DNA of 64,000 nucleotides from Sphingomonas profundi (GTDB lineage: Bacteria > Pseudomonadota > Alphaproteobacteria > Sphingomonadales > Sphingomonadaceae): contig NZ_CP046535.1 in the NCBI RefSeq assembly GCF_009739515.1, positions 4,406,501 through 4,470,500 on the forward strand, read 5' to 3'. Below, piece after piece: positions 1 through 9,490 of this stretch (its first letter is position 1; the number at the start of each line of letters is the position of its first letter). The notes below the pieces were generated by a model. The model worked only from the letters and a program-made list of their open reading frames with translations. It was not told where the DNA came from and searched no databases. The translations under genes and the position numbers were made by a program.

Positions 1-1
1 G

Positions 2-430
2 CAGGCTGCGGCGCGCGAATGGCGAGATCGCGGCCAGCCGGGCAGCATCGCCAACGTCGTGTGCTTGGTCGAACGCGGCTCGCCCCAGGTCACCCACACC
101 ATAGCGGCGCGCGCGCGGGTGATCTACGCCTCGAAATCGCTCGCGCTCGAATGGGCGCCGTACAACATACGGGTCAATTGCTTGGCGCCGGGCGCGATCA
201 GCACCGAGGGCTTTCGCATGTATCCTGAAGAAGCGCTGCGGCATATGGCCACTGCCAATCCGATGAAGCGCGCTTCCGATGCATTCTCCATGGCCGAGAC
301 GCTGGTCTACATGGCGTCGCCCGCCGCCGATCTCATGAATGGCGCGGTGATGACGGTGGACGGTGGAATGACAATGTGGGGTGTGGGCTGGCCGGCCGGC
401 AGACCGGCCTATTTCGCGGGTGGCGAGTGA
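2..430 (+). CDS. SDR family oxidoreductase, 3' part only
   Basis: This is the C-terminal 142 residues of a short-chain dehydrogenase; the reading frame is open to the window edge, so the NAD(P)-binding Rossmann start lies upstream. Visible are the strand before the active site (GSIANVV), the catalytic YxxxK as YASK, the following IRVNCLAPGAI segment and the C-terminal VDGG motif. It would oxidise or reduce a hydroxy/keto group on a pathway intermediate in the cytosol. Its stop overlaps the GTG start of the thiolase by four bases (GTGA), so the two are translationally coupled. The substrate cannot be read from the sequence. Confidence 0.85.
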   Translation, partial: QAAAREWRDRGQPGSIANVVCLVERGSPQVTHTIAARARVIYASKSLALEWAPYNIRVNCLAPGAISTEGFRMYPEEALRHMATANPMKRASDAFSMAETLVYMASPAADLMNGAVMTVDGGMTMWGVGWPAGRPAYFAGGE

Positions 431-1965
431 ACGTGGGCGAACCCTTGGCGCAACGCCGGCCGGTCATCATTGGCGTCGCGCAACTCACGATATCACGCGG
501 CGCGCAGCCAGGGCCGGAGCCTCTCGACATGTGGGCCGATGCCGCGCAGGCGGCCGCGCGCGACGCCGGGATCGATCCCGGGCTGCTGGCGCACGCTGGC
601 GCGGTGCTCGTTACCGATTGCATGAGCTGGCGATACGACGATGCCCCCGGGCGCCTCGCCGGGCGGATCGGCGCCCCCGATGCGCGGCTGATCGCCGGCA
701 CGCCCAGCGGCACCTCCGGCCAGACCCTGGTCGACCAGGCAAATGCGCTCGTCCGAAGCGGCGCAGCCGATCTCGTCCTCGTCGCTGGTGGCGAGGCGAT
801 GGCGACGAGACGCCACTACCGCCTTCTAGGCGAGACACCGCCGTGGCATCATGCGCACCCCGACGGCCCGGCCCCTGCATTTGACCTGCAGGCACACCAG
901 CACCCCGCCGAAGCAGCTGTCGGCCTTCTGGACGGGATCGGGGCGGTCTACGGCTTCGCGATGCGCGACGTTGCGCGACGTGCCCATCTTGGCATCGCGC
1001 CCGACGTGTATCGCGCGCTGCTGGGCGAGACGATGGCAGGAATGACGCGGGTCGCTGCGCGTAATCCGGACGCCTGGTTCCCGGTCGAGCGTACGCCAGC
1101 AGCGCTCATCACGCCCTCTGCCGACAATCGCATGATCGCCTATCCCTATACCAAGAATATGGTGGCGATCATCGATGTGGACATCAGCGGCGCGATCCTG
1201 ATCGCGTCCGAGCGATGGGCTGAGGCGCATGGCGTCGCGACGACGAAGCGAATTTACCAGTGGGCGAGTTGCCATGCCGAGGATCCGGCCTATATCGCCG
1301 TGCGGCCAGAGTTGTGGCGTAGCCCGGCGATGGCGGCCGCAGCCGGTGCGGTACTCGATGCGGCAGACCTGACGATCGAGCGGATCGATCACCTCGATTT
1401 ATACAGCTGTTTCGCTTCGGCCGTAAATTTCGCGCGGGATGCACTGGGAGTGACGGATAGACCGGGGGATACGGTAACCTGCACCGGGGGCCTGCCTTAC
1501 GCCGGTGGCCCGGCAAGCAGCTACATGCTTACCTCCATCGTCAAGATGGTCGAGCGACTGCGTGCGGAACCCGGCAGTCGGGGTATGGTGAGCGGGGTCG
1601 GCATGATGATGTCGCATCACGTCTTCGCACTCTACTCGACCGATCCGCCGCCCGCAGGTCTGATCCAGCCCGACGCTGCCGCGGTGCAGCGCGCGCTCGC
1701 CCAAATTCCAGAGCTGCCGATCGAAGACGGCTATGGCGGACCTGCGACAATCATCGCCTATACCGTCGTGCACGATCGGGACGGCGCAGCCAGCCACGGC
1801 ATCGCCATCTGCGACCTGCCTGGCGGCGCGCGCACTTATGTCCGGATTTTAGATGCCGCGCTTTTGGCCCGAGCTGAGGCAGAGGAGTTTGTCGGCTGCA
1901 CCGTCGACATCACCGCCGGCGAACGTATCGGCACGATCGTGAGCGCCGCCGAGCAAAAGGGTTAG
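427..1965 (+). CDS. Thiolase-fold acetyl-CoA acetyltransferase-like protein
   Basis: A 512-residue protein of the SCP2-thiolase-like 'acetyl-CoA acetyltransferase' group that carries an extra C-terminal domain of about 100 residues. I chose the GTG at 427 because it overlaps the stop of the upstream SDR and precedes the RRPVIIGVAQ strand that starts the fold. Motifs seen are LVLVAGGEAM in the N-terminal half, DLYSCFASAV, TGGLPYAGGPASSY and a late SGVGMMMSHH with the expected active-site histidine. By spacing, the position of the usual nucleophilic cysteine (17 residues before the RSG-AAD turn) is a glycine, so it may be a lyase or non-classical acyltransferase rather than a true thiolase. Confidence 0.8.
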   Translation: MNVGEPLAQRRPVIIGVAQLTISRGAQPGPEPLDMWADAAQAAARDAGIDPGLLAHAGAVLVTDCMSWRYDDAPGRLAGRIGAPDARLIAGTPSGTSGQTLVDQANALVRSGAADLVLVAGGEAMATRRHYRLLGETPPWHHAHPDGPAPAFDLQAHQHPAEAAVGLLDGIGAVYGFAMRDVARRAHLGIAPDVYRALLGETMAGMTRVAARNPDAWFPVERTPAALITPSADNRMIAYPYTKNMVAIIDVDISGAILIASERWAEAHGVATTKRIYQWASCHAEDPAYIAVRPELWRSPAMAAAAGAVLDAADLTIERIDHLDLYSCFASAVNFARDALGVTDRPGDTVTCTGGLPYAGGPASSYMLTSIVKMVERLRAEPGSRGMVSGVGMMMSHHVFALYSTDPPPAGLIQPDAAAVQRALAQIPELPIEDGYGGPATIIAYTVVHDRDGAASHGIAICDLPGGARTYVRILDAALLARAEAEEFVGCTVDITAGERIGTIVSAAEQKG

Positions 1966-2006
1966 CCACACAAGGCGCCGGTTATCCCGCCGCGTTTCGG
2001 CTACGA

Positions 2007-2921
2007 TCACATGATGATGTTGTAATTATATCGATGCAGTCGGGTTATCCTGAGAATCGCGAAATCGTCGAGCCCCTTTAGCAAACGAATGGTGCCATTG
2101 ATGAAGTCGTCGAACTCATCGACCGTCTTCGAGAGCACGACTGCGTGGACATTGTACGGCCCGGCGATGTGCGAAACGCTGATGATGCTATCGTTTGCCG
2201 ATAGCTTGATCAGTGTCGCTTTCAGATGCGGAGGCGATACCCGTAATCGCACATCCGTCCGTACCGCGTAGCCCATGGCCTGCGCATCGCATACGGTGAC
2301 TATTTCGAAGCCAGCCAATTTGATCAGTTTGCCCAAGCGATACCGCACCGCCGTATCCGAAACGCCCAGCTCGCGCGCCAACGCCCGCACCGGCTGTCGA
2401 CCATCCCTCTCCAGCGCCGCCACGATACGCGCGCCCAGATCGCGTGATAGCGGCGCTGGCGGGGTCGGCAATTCAAGGCTGCCAATATATTTGTAACGCC
2501 GCTGCATCGCCATTATCGGCAGGAGCGACATTTGCGCGAGGCAGGCGACGCTACGCTGTATTTCTTCGGGGATTTCGCCAAGGTGGCGCAGATCCCTGGC
2601 TCGCAGATACGCGACGATCTCTGGTCTTCGCGCGGTTTCGTAAGCGGCAATGACGTCGCCAACCGCTGACAGCGCGCCAGACACTTCGGCGATTTTCCGT
2701 GGATCGTCGACATGAATGTCGACGAGCGAAAGCACAGTGTAGCCGTTCGTGCCCAACGCCCGCTGGCGTGCCACTACCTTGATGACGCGACGATCCTGCA
2801 GGCTGCGAATCCGCGATGCTACCGTTGCTTCCGACAGCTGCAATTGACGAGCCATGACCTTGATCGATCCACGCGGATCCTTGCTCAACAAGCCGATCAT
2901 AGCTTGATCCACATCATCCAC
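2007..2921 (-). CDS. Tandem Lrp/AsnC-type transcriptional regulator
   Basis: A 304-residue DNA-binding protein, about twice the length of a normal Lrp/AsnC regulator. It contains two winged-helix modules: residues 1-60 (IGLLSKDPRGSIKVMARQL, then LSEATVASRIRSL) and residues about 163-225 (IVAALERDGRQPVRALAREL, then VSDTAVRYRLGKL), each followed by an effector-type alpha/beta stretch. The start is GTG at 2921. It stands divergent from the TonB receptor gene across a 350-base gap, so it is the obvious candidate to control that receptor operon, and probably itself. The ligand is unknown; an acyl-CoA or amino-acid-like effector is only a guess. Confidence 0.85.
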   Translation of the reverse strand: MDDVDQAMIGLLSKDPRGSIKVMARQLQLSEATVASRIRSLQDRRVIKVVARQRALGTNGYTVLSLVDIHVDDPRKIAEVSGALSAVGDVIAAYETARRPEIVAYLRARDLRHLGEIPEEIQRSVACLAQMSLLPIMAMQRRYKYIGSLELPTPPAPLSRDLGARIVAALERDGRQPVRALARELGVSDTAVRYRLGKLIKLAGFEIVTVCDAQAMGYAVRTDVRLRVSPPHLKATLIKLSANDSIISVSHIAGPYNVHAVVLSKTVDEFDDFINGTIRLLKGLDDFAILRITRLHRYNYNIIM

Positions 2922-3271
2922 GAACCTGGCCCTTTTTGCCTGCGAGAGGATTTTACCGCTGATGGCTTATCTTACAACAGAAGCTGCGCAAGGCAGCTAT
3001 GCGTTTCGAGCCAGAATGCGACGATCTCTATCGCAATCCTCAATTTACTCTCAAATCAACCGGTAGTATCAACGTTGTCGTACGCAGTTTAATCAAACTC
3101 AAGCTTTAAGGTCTCTCTCAACTATAGACCAGCGGCAGTCCATCAATGTGGATGGTGACGGCGAGACTGAATGGCGTCTCGATCGATGATTGCTGGCGAG
3201 AGTCACTAAGTAAATTCTGCAGAGAGACATAATACGGTCTGTCGAACGATAAAAACGGAGGGGGGACTATT
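2922..3271. promoter_or_regulatory. Divergent promoter region, regulator / TonB receptor
   Basis: This 350-base gap is clearly richer in A+T than the surrounding coding DNA and must contain the promoters for the Lrp-type regulator (left, minus) and receptor 1 (right, plus). A perfect 8-base palindrome CAACGTTG lies at 3070-3077 and an AAGCTT-centred imperfect palindrome near 3100-3112; either could be an operator. A purine-rich ribosome binding site (GGAGGGGGG) precedes the receptor ATG at 3272. I could not assign -35/-10 boxes with confidence. Confidence 0.45.
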
Positions 3272-5770
3272 ATGCGCATTGTCGACGGAAAGCGCACGCG
3301 CGTTTTCGGGCGGGTTCTGCGACACGGAACGATGCTTATGACGGCGTTTGCCTTGCCTGCCACTGCCCGGGCGCAGGAAGCGGCCGATGCGGCCGACGGT
3401 ATCGCTGCCGCATCGGGCGAGATCGTCGTTGTCGCACGCAGGCGCGCCGAAACCTTGCTCACTGTGCCAGTAACCGTCTCTGCCGTCACCGGAGAGCAGC
3501 TCAGCGCGCGTGGCATCACCAATCTGGAAGGTGTGGCCCGAACGATCCCGGGCCTCATTCTAGCGGAAGCGGCGGGCGCCCAGCAGGGCGGCGCGATCGC
3601 TCTGCGGGGCATCGGCGCTGCCGATGGCAACACCTTCGGTGATCAAGCGGTCGGCTTTTACATCGATGGCGTGATCGTCGCCCGATCCAGTCCGCGCAAG
3701 ATGTCCGAGTTCGATCTACAACAGATCGAAGTATTGAAAGGACCGCAGGCACTTTACTATGGCAAAAACAGCCCGGGCGGCGTCGTCGTCATCCGCAGCG
3801 CCGATCCTACCGATCGGTTCGAGGCCGGCGGGCGGGTGGGCTATGAATTCGTCGGCGACGAAATTCGCGGCGACGGCTTCGTCTCCGGCCCGATCGCGGA
3901 CAATCTTGGTCTGCGCGTCGCCGCCAGCGCCGCCGACATCAACGGATGGACCAAGAATATCGCGACCGCCGATCTTCTCTATTCGCCAACCAGCCGCACA
4001 TCGCCTTCGGCACGTGAGTACAACACGCGCGTCACGCTGAAGCTGCTGAACGAGGAGCCGTTCGGCGCACGGATCAAATTTGGCTACGGTTATCTCAAGA
4101 ACGATGGCTTTGCCGCTAATTCGCAGCTCGTGTCATGTCCGCGCGGCTTCCCCCAGGAAGGGCCGGCTGGTCCGAACGAATGCAAGCCCGATGACCGGAC
4201 GGTGCGCTCCAATCTTGGTACCCGCTTCACCACCGGCGGCACCAATACGGTTACCGGCGCGACGATTCCGCCCGATCCGTACTTCCGCGATGGCGTGCCG
4301 TTCTCAAAATGGAACCAGTATCTCGCCAGCCTGGAGCTTGGCTATTCGATCAATCAAAATCTGCGCCTGACATCAACCACCGGATACTACAATCTCGGCC
4401 TAAAATCGCTGGACGACTATTATAATCATGACCCATCGTTTCCTTTCAACCCACTTCTTGGCCCAGCTTCCGCCAGCGGCTTTCTCGGCTCGGTGGTCAA
4501 CCTGAAGATTCGGGAACTGTCGGAAGAAGTCCGTCTCACCAGCAGTTTTGACGGGCCGTTCAACTTCATGGTTGGCGCCTACGGTCAGGATCAGCGCGTC
4601 GAGCAGCTCAACATCGCGACCGCCAATGCGGTCAATCCGGTGAATATCTTCGTCCCGGCGCGTGCCGTGCAGAAGGGCACGTCTGCCTCCGCGTTCGTCA
4701 GCGGCACCTACAAGATCACGGATACGCTGGAGCTGTCGGGCGGAGTACGTTACTCGCACGAGCGCAAGAGGGCCTCTTACTATCGCGTCTTCGCCGGCAC
4801 GCTGCCCGCCTCGCAGGGGGGTGGCGCGTATGTGGCAGGCGCGCAGGTGCCCACCATCCGGCCCCGCCGCAGCTTTGACAACTATTCGCCCGAGGTGGTC
4901 CTGAACTGGCGCCCAAGCACGACAGTCACGTTTTACGGTGGCTGGAAGCGTGGCTTCCTCTCCGGCGGTTTCAACGCGGCGAGCGGCGGGAACAATGTCG
5001 CCACCTTGCCCGATCGAAGCTATGATCAGGAGACGGTGGAGGGCTTCGAAGGCGGCTTTAAGGGCCTGCTGCTCGACGGAGATCTGCGCACCAATCTCGC
5101 GCTTTATACCTATAAGATTAATGGCCTGCAGACTGCCCGGATCGACCCGACCAATCTGGCTAACGATCTCCGCAATGCCGCAACCGCGCGCTCGAAGGGC
5201 GCCGAGTTTGACGTGACCTGGCGCACGCCGCTGCGCGGCCTGTCGCTCAACGGCGGTGTCGCTTACAACGACGCGCGCTACCTGAAGTACAACGACGCCC
5301 CCTGTTATGGCGGTCAGAGCGTCGCCGCCGGCTGCAACCGCGGCTTCAACGCCAACGTGAACCGCTTCTCGCAACAGGATCTGTCCGGCGCCCGTCTGGT
5401 GCGCGCACCGAAATGGGGCTTCACGCTGGGTGGAGATCATGAGACGCGGCTTGCCAACGGCGACACGATCAACATCACCGTCGGCAGCACCTATTCGAGC
5501 CGGATCTTCACCGATACCGGGAACTCCCCCGGCGGCGTGCAAAAGGGCTACTGGCTGCTCGATACCTCCGCCCGCTACGTGACAGCCGGCGGCATCGAGA
5601 TCGCGCTGATCGGGCGCAACCTCACCAACACTTATTACTTCCAGCGATCGGCCGATGTGCCATTCGGCGGATCGCCCGCCGGCGCCGTCACCTCGACCCG
5701 GCCGGACACGAGCGCTTCGATCAGCCGTGGCCGTGAACTGTGGGTGCGGCTGGGCTTCAAGCTGCCATGA
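3272..5770 (+). CDS. TonB-dependent outer-membrane receptor 1
   Basis: An 832-residue outer-membrane transporter. Residues 1-34 look like a signal peptide ending in ATARAQ. GEIVVVARRR around residue 50 is a likely TonB box, followed by a plug domain (about 60-180) with the typical IDGV and EVLKGPQALYYGKNSPGG motifs, then a long beta-barrel rich in alternating aromatic residues ending GRELWVRLGFKLP. It would import a scarce or bulky substrate using proton-motive force through TonB. It heads the operon with the CoA-transferase and GST genes and is closely similar in layout to receptor 2 at 47825, so both probably import related compounds. A strong Shine-Dalgarno sequence sits before the ATG. 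Confidence 0.93.
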   Translation: MRIVDGKRTRVFGRVLRHGTMLMTAFALPATARAQEAADAADGIAAASGEIVVVARRRAETLLTVPVTVSAVTGEQLSARGITNLEGVARTIPGLILAEAAGAQQGGAIALRGIGAADGNTFGDQAVGFYIDGVIVARSSPRKMSEFDLQQIEVLKGPQALYYGKNSPGGVVVIRSADPTDRFEAGGRVGYEFVGDEIRGDGFVSGPIADNLGLRVAASAADINGWTKNIATADLLYSPTSRTSPSAREYNTRVTLKLLNEEPFGARIKFGYGYLKNDGFAANSQLVSCPRGFPQEGPAGPNECKPDDRTVRSNLGTRFTTGGTNTVTGATIPPDPYFRDGVPFSKWNQYLASLELGYSINQNLRLTSTTGYYNLGLKSLDDYYNHDPSFPFNPLLGPASASGFLGSVVNLKIRELSEEVRLTSSFDGPFNFMVGAYGQDQRVEQLNIATANAVNPVNIFVPARAVQKGTSASAFVSGTYKITDTLELSGGVRYSHERKRASYYRVFAGTLPASQGGGAYVAGAQVPTIRPRRSFDNYSPEVVLNWRPSTTVTFYGGWKRGFLSGGFNAASGGNNVATLPDRSYDQETVEGFEGGFKGLLLDGDLRTNLALYTYKINGLQTARIDPTNLANDLRNAATARSKGAEFDVTWRTPLRGLSLNGGVAYNDARYLKYNDAPCYGGQSVAAGCNRGFNANVNRFSQQDLSGARLVRAPKWGFTLGGDHETRLANGDTINITVGSTYSSRIFTDTGNSPGGVQKGYWLLDTSARYVTAGGIEIALIGRNLTNTYYFQRSADVPFGGSPAGAVTSTRPDTSASISRGRELWVRLGFKLP

Positions 5771-5837
5771 ACATCCGACCAATCCAGAGCGATACCGCCG
5801 CCCATCAATGCCGCGCGGCCACCAACGGAGTTACCGC

Positions 5838-7007
5838 ATGAGCGAGGCTTACTTGAAGGGTGTTCGGGTGATCGAGATGGCCAGCTGGCACACCGCGCCG
5901 ATGGCTGCCGCGATGTTAGGTGATTTGGGCGCTGACGTCATCAAGATCGAAGCGCCGCAGGGGGACGAATACAGGGTCGGTGGCACCTCGCGCGCCGGCT
6001 TCTCGATCGGCTTCATGATGGCCAACCGCAACAAGCGCTCGATCATGCTCGATCTAAAGGATCCGGCGCAGCAGGCAATCGCCTATCAGCTGATAGCGAA
6101 ATCAGATGTGCTGGTCCACAATCTGCGACCGGGAACGATGGAACGTCTTGGCTTCGGTGCCGATCGCCTGCGGGGCGAATTCCCGGCGCTGATCTATGCC
6201 TCGATCTCGGGCTATGGGCCTTCCGGGCCGCGCTCGGCCGACCGCGCGTTCGATCCGATGATCCAAGGGATGACGGGCATGGCCCATCTCCAGAAGAATG
6301 CCGAGGGACGGCCGCAGCTCATCAAGACACTGGTGGCGGACAAGGTGGTGAGCCCGATGCTGGCGCAGGCGCTGTGCGCGGCGCTCTATCGTCGCGCCAT
6401 CACCGGCAAGGGCGCGACGATCGAACTGGCGATGCTCGATGGCCTGATCTGGTGGATGTGGCCGGATGCGATGGCGAACCACAGCTTCAGGGGCGAGGGC
6501 GTCAGCCTAGGCGCCGATATCTCCGAAGCGGATTTCGTCGCGCCGACACTCGACGGCCACATCGTGTTGGCGCCGCATATGCAGAGCGCCTGGCAGGCCT
6601 TCCTCGCGTTGGTCGAGCGGCCCGACCTTGCCGCCGATCCGCGCTTCGCCACCATGCGCGGGCGCATCGGCAATCTGCGGGCGTTCAGCGGCGCGATACA
6701 GGGGAGCATGACGGACAAGACGACAGCGGAATGGTGTCGGCTGCTGGCGGCGGCGGATATTCCGTGCGCGCCGGTATATAGTATCGGCGAAGTAGCGGAT
6801 GATCCGCAGGTGGCGTGGAACGGCATCCTCGAAGACGTCGATCATCCGGTGGCGGGTTCTTATCGAGGCCCGATGGCGCCGGTGGTGTATGACGGCACGC
6901 GCACCGGGACATGGCGGCACGTTCCTTCGATCGGCGAACATACCGACGAGATCCTGCGCGAATTTGGCATCGTCAGCGTCGGAGATCAGAACGGATCGCA
7001 CCGATAA
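5838..7007 (+). CDS. Family III CoA-transferase (CaiB/BaiF type)
   Basis: A 389-residue CaiB/BaiF-type CoA-transferase, moving CoA between acyl-CoA and a free acid in the cytosol. The N-terminus (LKGVRVIEMASWHTAPMAAA, LGDLGADVIKIE) and the YASISGYGPSGP segment are characteristic. The Asp in LVADKVV is at the place of the catalytic aspartate that forms the acyl-anhydride in this family. The ATG at 5838 is preceded by GGAG at 5827-5830; the reading frame extends further upstream but into the receptor gene. It lies 67 bases after receptor 1, consistent with activating the imported acid without ATP. Racemase activity is a possible alternative. Confidence 0.88.
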   Translation: MSEAYLKGVRVIEMASWHTAPMAAAMLGDLGADVIKIEAPQGDEYRVGGTSRAGFSIGFMMANRNKRSIMLDLKDPAQQAIAYQLIAKSDVLVHNLRPGTMERLGFGADRLRGEFPALIYASISGYGPSGPRSADRAFDPMIQGMTGMAHLQKNAEGRPQLIKTLVADKVVSPMLAQALCAALYRRAITGKGATIELAMLDGLIWWMWPDAMANHSFRGEGVSLGADISEADFVAPTLDGHIVLAPHMQSAWQAFLALVERPDLAADPRFATMRGRIGNLRAFSGAIQGSMTDKTTAEWCRLLAAADIPCAPVYSIGEVADDPQVAWNGILEDVDHPVAGSYRGPMAPVVYDGTRTGTWRHVPSIGEHTDEILREFGIVSVGDQNGSHR

Positions 7008-7051
7008 GCAGACGATGCCCCGCAATCCCGCCAGTGCTCGGAGATGTCAAG

Positions 7052-7729
7052 ATGATAACACTTTATCACGCCGCCACGACGCGCAGTTTTCGCATCTACT
7101 GGCTGCTCGAGGAACTCGGCCTCGCCTATGAACGCAAGGAGATAAACTATTACGAGGGCGAGCGGCATGGCGAGACATTCCGCGCGATCAACCCACTCGG
7201 ATCCTTTCCGGTCATCGCTGACGAGGGCTTCATACTGATCGAGTCCGGCGCGATCATCAACTATATTCTCCGGCGCTATGGCGCCGGCCGTTTCCAGGCG
7301 CCCCCCGGATCGAGGGACGAGGCGCTGATCGATCAGTGGATGTACTGGTCCGAATCGCTGCCAGCGATTCATCAGCGCGCTTTCTGGGATCATTGCGCCC
7401 CGCCGCCCGGCTGTTGCGACAATCCGATCCCCTCGGTCGGGCGCGAGGGCAAGCGCGCCTTCATCAAGACGCTCGACATCCTCGAACGCGATCTGCGCGA
7501 AGATGGTTTCGCGGTCGGCGATGAGCTGACTGGCGCGGATTTCATGCTGAGCTTTCCGCTGTTCCTGGCCGATTTCGACAATTGGCTCAAAAATCATCCC
7601 AAGGTGAAGGCCTATACCGATCGCATCGCCGCCCGCCCCGCATTCCGGACGGCCGTGCGCGATACGATTGACATGTGCGTTCAGCTGTATCCGCCACGCC
7701 CGCCGAGGTTAGCCGCGGCTGACAAGTGA
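7052..7729 (+). CDS. Glutathione S-transferase family protein
   Basis: A 225-residue cytosolic GST. The N-terminal thioredoxin-like domain starts MITLYHAATTRSFRIYWLLE and contains the glutathione-binding turn NPLGSFPVI followed by ILIESGAII; the helical C-terminal domain includes the GDELTGADFMLSFPL segment. The ATG at 7052 has GGAG at 7040-7043. It follows the CoA-transferase by 44 bases in the same operon. Role could be glutathione conjugation, isomerisation or detoxification of an intermediate. A short broken copy of the same N-terminus lies downstream of receptor 2 (50401-50444), suggesting that the receptor and GST belong to a duplicated unit. Confidence 0.88.
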   Translation: MITLYHAATTRSFRIYWLLEELGLAYERKEINYYEGERHGETFRAINPLGSFPVIADEGFILIESGAIINYILRRYGAGRFQAPPGSRDEALIDQWMYWSESLPAIHQRAFWDHCAPPPGCCDNPIPSVGREGKRAFIKTLDILERDLREDGFAVGDELTGADFMLSFPLFLADFDNWLKNHPKVKAYTDRIAARPAFRTAVRDTIDMCVQLYPPRPPRLAAADK

Positions 7730-7745
7730 TACGAAAGGCAGCGTT

Positions 7746-8663
7746 GTGACGGACGCGAGCGATCGAGACCTGCGGGCCGGGCTGGAGGGCATCGGCGTAT
7801 ATCGGTCGCATGCGCCCCAGTCCATCAACGCCGCCGATGTCGCCAGAGGGTGCCACGCTTCCAGGATGGCCTTCCGATCTATCAGGATGCTGCCGCTAAG
7901 GCGCGGCGGGAATTTGCCGGCGCGGTCGCGCTGCCGTGTATGCTGCAAAGCTGGATGCCGGTATTCCGACATGACGCGCCCGGCGAAAAGCCGCATCGGC
8001 GGCATCAGGCGCGCGATCTTCCACCGCCACGTATACGACGCGATGATCGCCACCAACCTCGACTTCACGTTTGATCGCTCTCTCCAGCTCGGCGATCGCA
8101 TCTCGGTGGAGGAACGGATCAAGCACGTTCTCCCCCGCAAGGCGACTGAATTTTGTGATGGGCACTTTGTTACCAGCGTGAACCACTACACCGCCTCGAT
8201 AGGCGGGCCGGTCGCATCGGTTGGCGTTCGCGTCCTGTATTGTCGCGCCGCGCCGCGCGACTTGCTCGCCCTCCAGCCGGATCGATCGCCGCTACCGGAC
8301 CGCGCCACCAATCGCACGCCCGACGCGACGATCGCGATCACCCCGACCCTGATCGTCACCTACGTGCTCGCCGGCTACGACTATGCGTCGGTACATCACG
8401 ACTACCGGCCGGCGCATGCGCGAGGACAGCCGGATATCATCACCAACATTTCGATCACCGCCGGACTGATCGCGCGGGAAGTCGTCGGCGTCGTCGCTCG
8501 CGGCTCGTCCCGTCGCGCGCTGTCGTTGCGGCTTGGCACGTCCAACTTCCTCGGCGACCGATTGCATCTACATTCCTCTCCCAGTGGTGAATCACGCCTC
8601 CGGCGCCAGAACGGCCTTGGCGGGTATGGCCGTGCGATCACCTTGTTGGGAGACCCGGCATGA
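7746..8663 (+). pseudogene. MaoC-type (R)-specific enoyl-CoA hydratase, two compensating frameshifts
   Basis: The open frame of 305 codons matches two-domain MaoC hydratases only in part. The C-terminal half is clear: TPTLIVTYVLAGYDYASVHH, then GQPDIITNISITAGLIAREV and RLGTSNFLGD. In the N-terminal half, about 7850-7990, the family-like sequence (RFQDGLPIYQDAAAKARREF, ALPCMLQSW) is in another frame, returning to the first frame at ATNLDFTFDRSLQLGDRISV. One base lost near 7850 and one gained near 7990 would explain this. As read, about 47 central residues are scrambled, including the acyl-pocket region. Its stop still overlaps the next start (ATGA), so coupling is preserved. Either a recent pseudogene or two sequence errors. 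Confidence 0.7.
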
Positions 8664-9487
8664 CCGGCTGTGCCAGAACATGGCTCGTCACCGGTGCCGC
8701 CTCAGGGCTCGGCGCGGCGATCGTCGCGCACGCGCTAGCCTGCGGCGACCGGGTCGTCGCCTGCGCGCGGTCAATCGAAGCGATTGCGCCGGGCGATCCA
8801 AGCCGCCTGTTGGCGCTGCGGCTTGATGTGAACGAAGCGGGTGCGGCGGAGGCGGTGGTCGCCGCCGCGATCGCCCGCTTTGGCCGCATCGACGTGTTGG
8901 TCAACAACGCCGGCTTCGGCGTAATGGGTACGCTCGAGGAGACGCCGCAGGTCGAGTATCGCGCGATCATGGAGACCAACTTCTTTGGTCTGGTCGAAGT
9001 GACGCGGGCGGTGCTTCCGTCCATGCGCGCGGCTGGCGGCGGGATAATCGTGAACGTCAGTAGCGTTGCGGTGCTGCGGCCCCGGGCCGGCTTTTCGGCG
9101 TATGCGGCATCCAAAGCGGCGGTCGAAGCCTTTTCTGACGCGCTCGGGCGGGAAGTCGCGTCGTTCGGCATCGGGGTCCTGATCGTCGAGCCAGGCGCAC
9201 TCAAGACCGGCTTCACCCGCCGTTCGCTTCGCATCATGCCCCGCCTGCCGGCGTACAGCGCGGTGATGGATCCGATGCGTGAACGGGTGATGGCGGCGGA
9301 CGGCCACGGCGGCGACGCACGTCGGGCCGCCGCCGCGATCGATCGCGCTATCGCCATCAGGCCGATCCCCGTTCGGCTGCAACTCGGCCGTGACGCGCAG
9401 GATGCCGCGATCGAAAGCCGGGCGGTGCTCATGGCTGATCTCGTACTGTGGCGCGACTTTGGCATTCTCGATAGCAGGGAAAACTAA
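8660..9487 (+). CDS. SDR family oxidoreductase
   Basis: An intact 275-residue classical SDR. It has the cofactor motif TGAASGLGAAI near the N-terminus, the structural VLVNNAGFG motif, an active-site serine in VNVSSVA and the catalytic YAASK. The C-terminal extension (KTGFTRRSL onward) resembles oxidoreductases that act on larger hydrophobic substrates. The ATG overlaps the stop of the MaoC gene by four bases, and the SnoaL gene follows four bases later, so it is in the middle of the receptor 1 operon. It probably interconverts a hydroxyl and ketone on the ring system or side chain; cofactor preference is not clear. Confidence 0.9.
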   Translation: MTGCARTWLVTGAASGLGAAIVAHALACGDRVVACARSIEAIAPGDPSRLLALRLDVNEAGAAEAVVAAAIARFGRIDVLVNNAGFGVMGTLEETPQVEYRAIMETNFFGLVEVTRAVLPSMRAAGGGIIVNVSSVAVLRPRAGFSAYAASKAAVEAFSDALGREVASFGIGVLIVEPGALKTGFTRRSLRIMPRLPAYSAVMDPMRERVMAADGHGGDARRAAAAIDRAIAIRPIPVRLQLGRDAQDAAIESRAVLMADLVLWRDFGILDSREN

Positions 9488-9490
9488 GCT

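Noticed and set aside
4400-5782. A 460-codon minus-strand frame inside receptor 1
   Set aside because: Shadow of the beta-barrel coding strand; composition is not protein-like and no ribosome binding site is present.
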